A program made the position numbers and the translations under genes. From contig MKTZ01000015.1 of the NCBI GenBank assembly GCA_001898505.1, forward strand, positions 583,518 through 647,517: 64,000 bases of DNA. The letters are read 5' to 3'. Source of the DNA: Sphingobacteriales bacterium 50-39 (GTDB lineage: Bacteria; Bacteroidota; Bacteroidia; Chitinophagales; Chitinophagaceae). How positions within the stretch are numbered: the stretch's first letter is position 1; each line of letters opens with the position of its first letter. Positions 59,661 to 64,000 of this stretch are shown in pieces. The notes below the pieces were generated by a model. That model saw only the letters and a program-made list of their open reading frames with translations. It made no database searches and was not told where the DNA came from.

Positions 59661-62600
59661 CTAATCAATAATCACCTTCTGCACCATCGGCTTCTCATCC
59701 AGGAAGAACTGTGCAAAGAGCACGTACGTGCCTCTACCCAATCCACCCATATTCATGGTCAGCGCATAGTTGGGCTCCTCCTTGTCTATCGTCACCATCC
59801 GCACGATCCTTCCCTGAATATCCCTGAGGACAAATGTCACTTTACCCATATAGCTATTGGAACCCTGGATAACCAGCTGTTGATCCATCGGTATGGGGTT
59901 CGGATATAGTAAGGAGGTGGCGGTCGTACGCTCATTATCCTTCACATGCACGGTCACGGTAGCTGAGTTGGTGGCGCCGCTGTTGCTGGTAACGGTGAGT
60001 TGGAAGACATAGTCCCCTATCGCCAGACCGGACACGGATCCGATAGATGTATTGCCGGCAGCGATGGTTACATTAGTAGGCCCTGATACCTGCGACCACG
60101 CATACCCCGTGATGGTGCCCACCGGATCATAGCTGGCGGTACCGTTGAGCACGGCGGCATTGGCATTCGGGAAGTATACGGTAGTGTCATTCCCTGGCAC
60201 AGCGGTCAGGCTGCCGTTCAATGTCACGGTGATGGTCACGCTTGATGAGCCGGTGGCCCCTGCATTATCTGTCACGGTCAGCATGAATGTATATGTCCCG
60301 GTGGTAAGCCCGCTGATGCCCGGCTTGGCGGTATTGCCGCCGGTGATGGTCACGCCACCCCCACCGGATGTCTGCTGCCAGCTGTAGCTCGCGATAGTGC
60401 CATCGGGATCATAAGAGGCGGAGCCATCGAGCGAAACACTGGTGGCTGTCGTCGTCTGATTGGGCCCTGCATTAGCCACGGGCGATTGATTGGCAGGCGT
60501 AGGATTGGGGTTCACGGTTACGGTGATCACGTCGGTGGCAGTGACACCCGAATTGTCGGTGACGGTGAGCTTAAAGGTATATACACCCTGTACAAGACCC
60601 GTCACAGTTGTCTGTGCCTGACCGGCGCTGGTAATGGTGCCCGGTGCAGGACCGCTGGTCTTCACCCATGCATACGACACGATAGTGCCATTGGACTCGC
60701 TGCCGCTGCCGTTGAGCGTTACGCTATTGGTCGGCAGGGTGATGGTCTGATCCCCACCCGCATTGGCAGAAGGAGGACCGACCACCACAGGGGCGGGGTT
60801 TACAGTCACCTGCATGGTAGCTGTGGCGGTGACACCCGAATTGTCGGTGACAGTAAGCCTGAATCTGTATATGCCTTGCACAAGCCCGGTCACAGTGGTC
60901 TGTGCCTGGCCGGATGTTGTGATCGTTGCCGTAGAAGGACCGCTGACCTGTGTCCATGCATAGCCTACAATGGTGCCATTGGTCTCGGCGCCGCTGCCGC
61001 TGAGCGATACGCTATTGGTCGGCAGGGTGATGGTTTGGTCACTACCTGCATTTGCGCTGGGAGTACCGGGCACGACTACAGCAGGGTTCACGGTCACCTG
61101 CGTCTGGTCTGTCGCCGTCACACCGGAGTTGTCGGTGACCTTCAGCTGGAAGATATAAACGCCCTGTACGAGGCCTGTCACGGTTGTTTGCGCCGCACCG
61201 GCACTAGTGATCGTGGCCGTGGAAGGACCACTGATCTGTGTCCATGCATAGCTTACAATGGTGCCATTGGTCTCGGCGCCGCTGCCGGTGAGCGTTGCGC
61301 TATTGGTCGGCAGGGTGATGGTTTGGTCACTACCTGCATTCGCGGAAGGAGGACCAGGCACAACAGGCGCAGGGTTCACCGTCACCTGTACGGTAGCGGT
61401 GGCGGTGGTGCCAAGGGCATCGGTGACCAGCAGCTGGAATCTGTAAACACCCTGTACAAGGCCGGTGACCGTGGTCTGGGCCTGACCGGCGGTAGTTATT
61501 GTCGCCGTAGAAGGACCGCTCAATTGGCTCCATGCATAGGAAGCAATGGTGCCGTTGACCTCAGAAGCGGTACCTGTCAACGTTACACTGTTCACAGGTA
61601 ATGTAATGGTCTGGTTCGCACCCGCACTCACGGTGATAGGTCCGGGCACGATAGATGTCACCACGATGGTGTCATTGCCGCTGATCGTACCGGTGTTATC
61701 ATCCGTGGCCAGCATATTGAAGATATACGTGCCGGTAGTGAGGCCTGACACGGTAGTCGTTGCAGCATTCGGGGAAGCAATGGTTCCTCCTGCAGGACCG
61801 CTGACCTTTGTCCATAGATAGGAGACGATCTTGTAGCCGGCGGTGTCTTTTCCATTGGGCGCCGGATGCTTCACAGCGACACAAAGCAAGGGCTTTACTT
61901 TAGCCGTCATCGTAACGGTCGCAGCGGAGATCACCTGCTTGGGATCCATCGTGATGGTGGGGGGATCCCATCCATACTCTGTAAAGACACTGGTCAACGG
62001 ATGCACCATGGTAGGCCTCAGCACGTCCAGCGTGTTGGGGTGGTACTGACCGCCGGCATAACCATTCCAAAGACCATTACCCAATGCCAGCGACTTGTTA
62101 CGTCCCCATGAGTAGATGCTGTCATTCTCATCCATCGCATATTTATAGAATCCGAACCAGTTGTTGGAATAAAGATGCTTCCACTTGATGCCTGCACCGA
62201 TCTGTACGGGTTTGCCGGAAGGATTCTCATAGTCCTTGAGGTCCCATCCGTAATTAGGCCATCCGGGATAATTGTACTTGCCGATGAACTCCTCTCCATT
62301 ACCCACTTCTCCAAAGGAATTGAATCCACAGCCATACATATTGCCAAGGGCATCGATGTAGTGGATGGTGTTCCAGTCCACGCAAATCTCCCTGACAGGC
62401 TGTGTCATATTCCACAGCGTCTTGAGGGAGACGGGCGCGGCAGAAGTGGTGTTGGCGCTTCCGCCCCACATGCTGCAGACGCCACCCCATATATAAGGAT
62501 AGCCCATACCGGAGTTGTCACCCGCGTCGGGCATGATATAGCCGGCAGCATTCAGATGCGAAATAAATATATCGGTAGCGGGTCGGGGAGTCGGGATCAG

Positions 62601-64000
62601 GGTTGGCGTCTTGGTGCCTCCGCTCCACTGGTATACCTGCCCGCTAGTGGTGAGACCCAGGATCGTGGTACCCCCAAACAATACTTTCCTGAACTTCATA
62701 CCGGCAGGCGACATCTGTGTGGGCTTCATATCCGCACCGGTCATGCCGAGAGGGCTGCCTCCGGGGTAGAACAGCGAATATATGTCCTTACCAAAAAACC
62801 AGACACTGCTGTCGGCACGGATGGTCAGCGCTGCGTGTCCGTAGGCATCGATGTACCAGTTGCCGCCGAACGGCGCGCCGGTGGTGTCGGTGTCGATGCG
62901 GGCGGTAGTCGTAACGTAAGGGTCCGTATTGGTCCATACGTATCCCTGCTCATCCAGGATACGGAAATAGTTGAAGCCGCCGGCGCCGGTGTCCGCTTTC
63001 AGTCCGCCGATGGGATATTGCGAAGGCAGCGGATTGGCATTGGTATATGCCCAGATCTTACCATCCTGTGTGATATACCAGGTGCGGTATTCGGCTACCA
63101 CGACCTGCTTCATCACATTGTTCGGCAGTGTGGGGCCTGTGGGAACCGCGTTCACGGTGACCTGTACGGTGGAGGTAGCGGTGACGTTTAGCGCGTCTGT
63201 GACTTGCAGCTGGAAGGTATATGTACCTTGTATCAACCCGGAGACAGTCGTCGACGCCAGTGCTGGCGAGGCGATAGTAGCTGTCGAAGGACCGCCAGTC
63301 TGTGTCCATGCATAGCCCACAATAGTTCCTCCGGACTCGGTGCCACTGCCGGTGAGGGTTACACTGCTATTGGGTAATGTAATAGTCTGATTGGAGCCTG
63401 CATTGGCCACAGGTGCGCCGGGGGCAGGAGCCGCGTTCACAACAACCTGCACGGTGGCGGTAGCGGTGACGTTTAGCGCGTCTGTGACTCGCAGCTGGAA
63501 AGTATAAGTACCTTGTATCAACCCGGAGACAGTCGTCGACGCCAGTGCAGGCGAGACGATAGTAGCTGTCGAAGGACCGCCGGTTTGCGTCCATGCATAG
63601 CCGACGATAGAACCATTCGTCTCGGAACCGGAACCATTCAGCGTCGCGCTGCTGGTGGGCAATGTAATTGTTTGATTGGAACCAGCATTGGCCACCGGTG
63701 TGCCAGGAGTAACAGGTCCGGCCAACACCAGCGAAGTATCACCATGCTGCAACATCCATTGGAATATACTGGAAGGTGCCTTGTAATCCCCCATCTGGTT
63801 CGTACCCAACTGCGAAGGTGCGTTGTTGGGACCCAAAGCCGTAGCGGGCGCACAAGTCCAGTTGGTAGCATTGGGATCATACATGCTGTTCCAGCAGCAA
63901 TGCGCGCCACCGCCCAGATTCTCGTAAGAGAAGTACGCGGAATTAGGCACGGTATCATTCATGGGAGTGGCAAATTGCCATCCGTCGCGGAAATTGTCGG
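59661..64000 (-). CDS. Secreted hydrolase with PKD-like and RCC1-like repeats and T9SS type A tail, 5'-partial
   Basis: The frame stays open through the window edge (an ATG at 63962 is internal), giving at least 1445 codons. The first residues are the end of an alpha/beta-hydrolase domain: DGWQFATP, then GGAHCCWNSMYDP, with the presumptive catalytic His, and SSIFQWMLQHG. Two PKD-like/REJ modules follow (AGSNQTITLP ... GSGSETNGSIVGYAWTQ), then an RCC1-like propeller region of about 400 residues (YGHAALTIRADSSVWFFG, MYGCGFNSFGEVGNGEE, IYSWGRNKSLALGNG), about seven more PKD-like modules and a type A sorting domain (LLYPNPIPMDQQLVIQGSN, LGRGTYVLFAQF, MVQKVIID). T9SS-exported; substrate unknown. 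Confidence 0.88.
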   Translation of the reverse strand, partial: DNFRDGWQFATPMNDTVPNSAYFSYENLGGGAHCCWNSMYDPNATNWTCAPATALGPNNAPSQLGTNQMGDYKAPSSIFQWMLQHGDTSLVLAGPVTPGTPVANAGSNQTITLPTSSATLNGSGSETNGSIVGYAWTQTGGPSTATIVSPALASTTVSGLIQGTYTFQLRVTDALNVTATATVQVVVNAAPAPGAPVANAGSNQTITLPNSSVTLTGSGTESGGTIVGYAWTQTGGPSTATIASPALASTTVSGLIQGTYTFQLQVTDALNVTATSTVQVTVNAVPTGPTLPNNVMKQVVVAEYRTWYITQDGKIWAYTNANPLPSQYPIGGLKADTGAGGFNYFRILDEQGYVWTNTDPYVTTTARIDTDTTGAPFGGNWYIDAYGHAALTIRADSSVWFFGKDIYSLFYPGGSPLGMTGADMKPTQMSPAGMKFRKVLFGGTTILGLTTSGQVYQWSGGTKTPTLIPTPRPATDIFISHLNAAGYIMPDAGDNSGMGYPYIWGGVCSMWGGSANTTSAAPVSLKTLWNMTQPVREICVDWNTIHYIDALGNMYGCGFNSFGEVGNGEEFIGKYNYPGWPNYGWDLKDYENPSGKPVQIGAGIKWKHLYSNNWFGFYKYAMDENDSIYSWGRNKSLALGNGLWNGYAGGQYHPNTLDVLRPTMVHPLTSVFTEYGWDPPTITMDPKQVISAATVTMTAKVKPLLCVAVKHPAPNGKDTAGYKIVSYLWTKVSGPAGGTIASPNAATTTVSGLTTGTYIFNMLATDDNTGTISGNDTIVVTSIVPGPITVSAGANQTITLPVNSVTLTGTASEVNGTIASYAWSQLSGPSTATITTAGQAQTTVTGLVQGVYRFQLLVTDALGTTATATVQVTVNPAPVVPGPPSANAGSDQTITLPTNSATLTGSGAETNGTIVSYAWTQISGPSTATITSAGAAQTTVTGLVQGVYIFQLKVTDNSGVTATDQTQVTVNPAVVVPGTPSANAGSDQTITLPTNSVSLSGSGAETNGTIVGYAWTQVSGPSTATITTSGQAQTTVTGLVQGIYRFRLTVTDNSGVTATATMQVTVNPAPVVVGPPSANAGGDQTITLPTNSVTLNGSGSESNGTIVSYAWVKTSGPAPGTITSAGQAQTTVTGLVQGVYTFKLTVTDNSGVTATDVITVTVNPNPTPANQSPVANAGPNQTTTATSVSLDGSASYDPDGTIASYSWQQTSGGGGVTITGGNTAKPGISGLTTGTYTFMLTVTDNAGATGSSSVTITVTLNGSLTAVPGNDTTVYFPNANAAVLNGTASYDPVGTITGYAWSQVSGPTNVTIAAGNTSIGSVSGLAIGDYVFQLTVTSNSGATNSATVTVHVKDNERTTATSLLYPNPIPMDQQLVIQGSNSYMGKVTFVLRDIQGRIVRMVTIDKEEPNYALTMNMGGLGRGTYVLFAQFFLDEKPMVQKVIID
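60511..61640 (-). repeat. PKD-like coding repeat array, period about 285-288 bp
   Basis: Four tandem modules inside the large T9SS protein. Corresponding points (the sequence G/TTCACNGTNAC in the plus strand) recur near 60511, 60796, 61084 and 61372, spacings of 285, 288 and 288 bp. Each unit encodes AGSDQTITLPTNS, NGTIVSYAW, GPSTATITSAGQAQTTVTGL, VQGVYRFQL and VTDNSGVTAT variants. DNA identity between units is high. Confidence 0.75.
63148..63702 (-). repeat. Pair of near-identical PKD-like coding repeats, period 285 bp
   Basis: Two copies starting at 63148 and 63433 (plus-strand GCGTTCAC), 285 bp apart, encoding the two PKD-like modules just after the hydrolase domain. They share long exact runs such as GTTTAGCGCGTCTGTGACT and ATCAACCCGGAGACAGTCGT, more similar to each other than to the array at 60511. 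Confidence 0.75.

Noticed and set aside
60511..61640. Regular repeat array that could suggest CRISPR
   Set aside because: Period is 285-288 bp, fully coding, and encodes PKD-like modules; no short identical repeats with unique spacers.
63962..63964. ATG as the true start of the last T9SS protein
   Set aside because: The frame is open upstream to the window edge and reads as hydrolase sequence (DGWQFATP), so this Met is internal.
1..64000. tRNA, rRNA or riboswitch genes
   Set aside because: I looked in the intergenic gaps, nearly all under 250 bp, and saw no tRNA-like cloverleaf, rRNA-like sequence or known riboswitch core; a covariance-model scan would be needed to be certain.

Overview
The window is chromosomal DNA of a Bacteroidota bacterium, most likely of the Chitinophagaceae type. 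The evidence is several type IX secretion (T9SS) cargo proteins with CHU_C-type (gliding-motility-associated) or type A C-terminal sorting domains, PorP/SprF-family membrane proteins, a SusC/SusD locus driven by an ECF sigma/FecR pair, and TAnnTTTG-type promoters. Base composition looks close to balanced. I saw no rRNA, tRNA, CRISPR array, transposase or phage gene. The taxon is an inference from gene content only.

Layout. 6-4330 (minus): zinc-ribbon coiled-coil protein, NIF3-like protein and a large MG2/TonB-plug surface protein. 4393-12926 (plus): M32 carboxypeptidase, small lipoprotein, giant PKD/CHU_C protein with its PorP/SprF partner, peroxiredoxin, and a tiny T9SS cargo. 12962-24439 (minus): an RlmI-like methyltransferase, then a complete polysaccharide utilisation locus (ECF sigma, FecR, STN-SusC, SusD, PKD lipoprotein, GH16, GH30) that fits beta-1,3/1,6-glucan. 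24610-26357 (plus): grpE-dnaJ. 26378-32956 (minus): YfbK-like VWA protein, hpt, GH73/LysM hydrolase, O-methyltransferase, LOG-family protein and sodium:solute symporter. 33033-35013 (plus): second LOG protein and an ArsR/SRPBCC/YdeI operon with a doubled operator. 35112-49672 (minus): beta-barrel-like protein, a broken FAD-linked oxidase, PorP/SprF, two tandem giant DUF7948/PKD/CHU_C paralogues, recG and a GT-C membrane protein.

49744-59615 is the most unusual part. A tight operon (UbiA-type phosphoribosyltransferase, DprE1, DprE2, HAD phosphatase) would make a polyprenyl-phosphate D-arabinofuranose donor, a pathway best known from mycobacteria. It is followed, on the other strand, by a triplicated exosortase cassette. 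This consists of three tiny secreted proteins, each ending in a VPLD(G/E)G + transmembrane + basic tail, one intact exosortase-family protease/transpeptidase with the Cys/Arg/His triad, and one decayed exosortase copy. Then come a GT-C protein, a GT4 glycosyltransferase and a Trm112-like methyltransferase. I infer a surface-glycan and protein-anchoring island.

59661-64000 (minus) is the 3' part of a very long secreted hydrolase with PKD-like and RCC1-like repeats and a T9SS tail; its 5' end lies outside the window. Four copies of a short two-hairpin dispersed repeat lie in intergenic or decayed DNA at 31351, 35058, 54641 and 54841. Two of them interrupt the triplicated exosortase region, so they are visible as insertions against their paralogous flanks.
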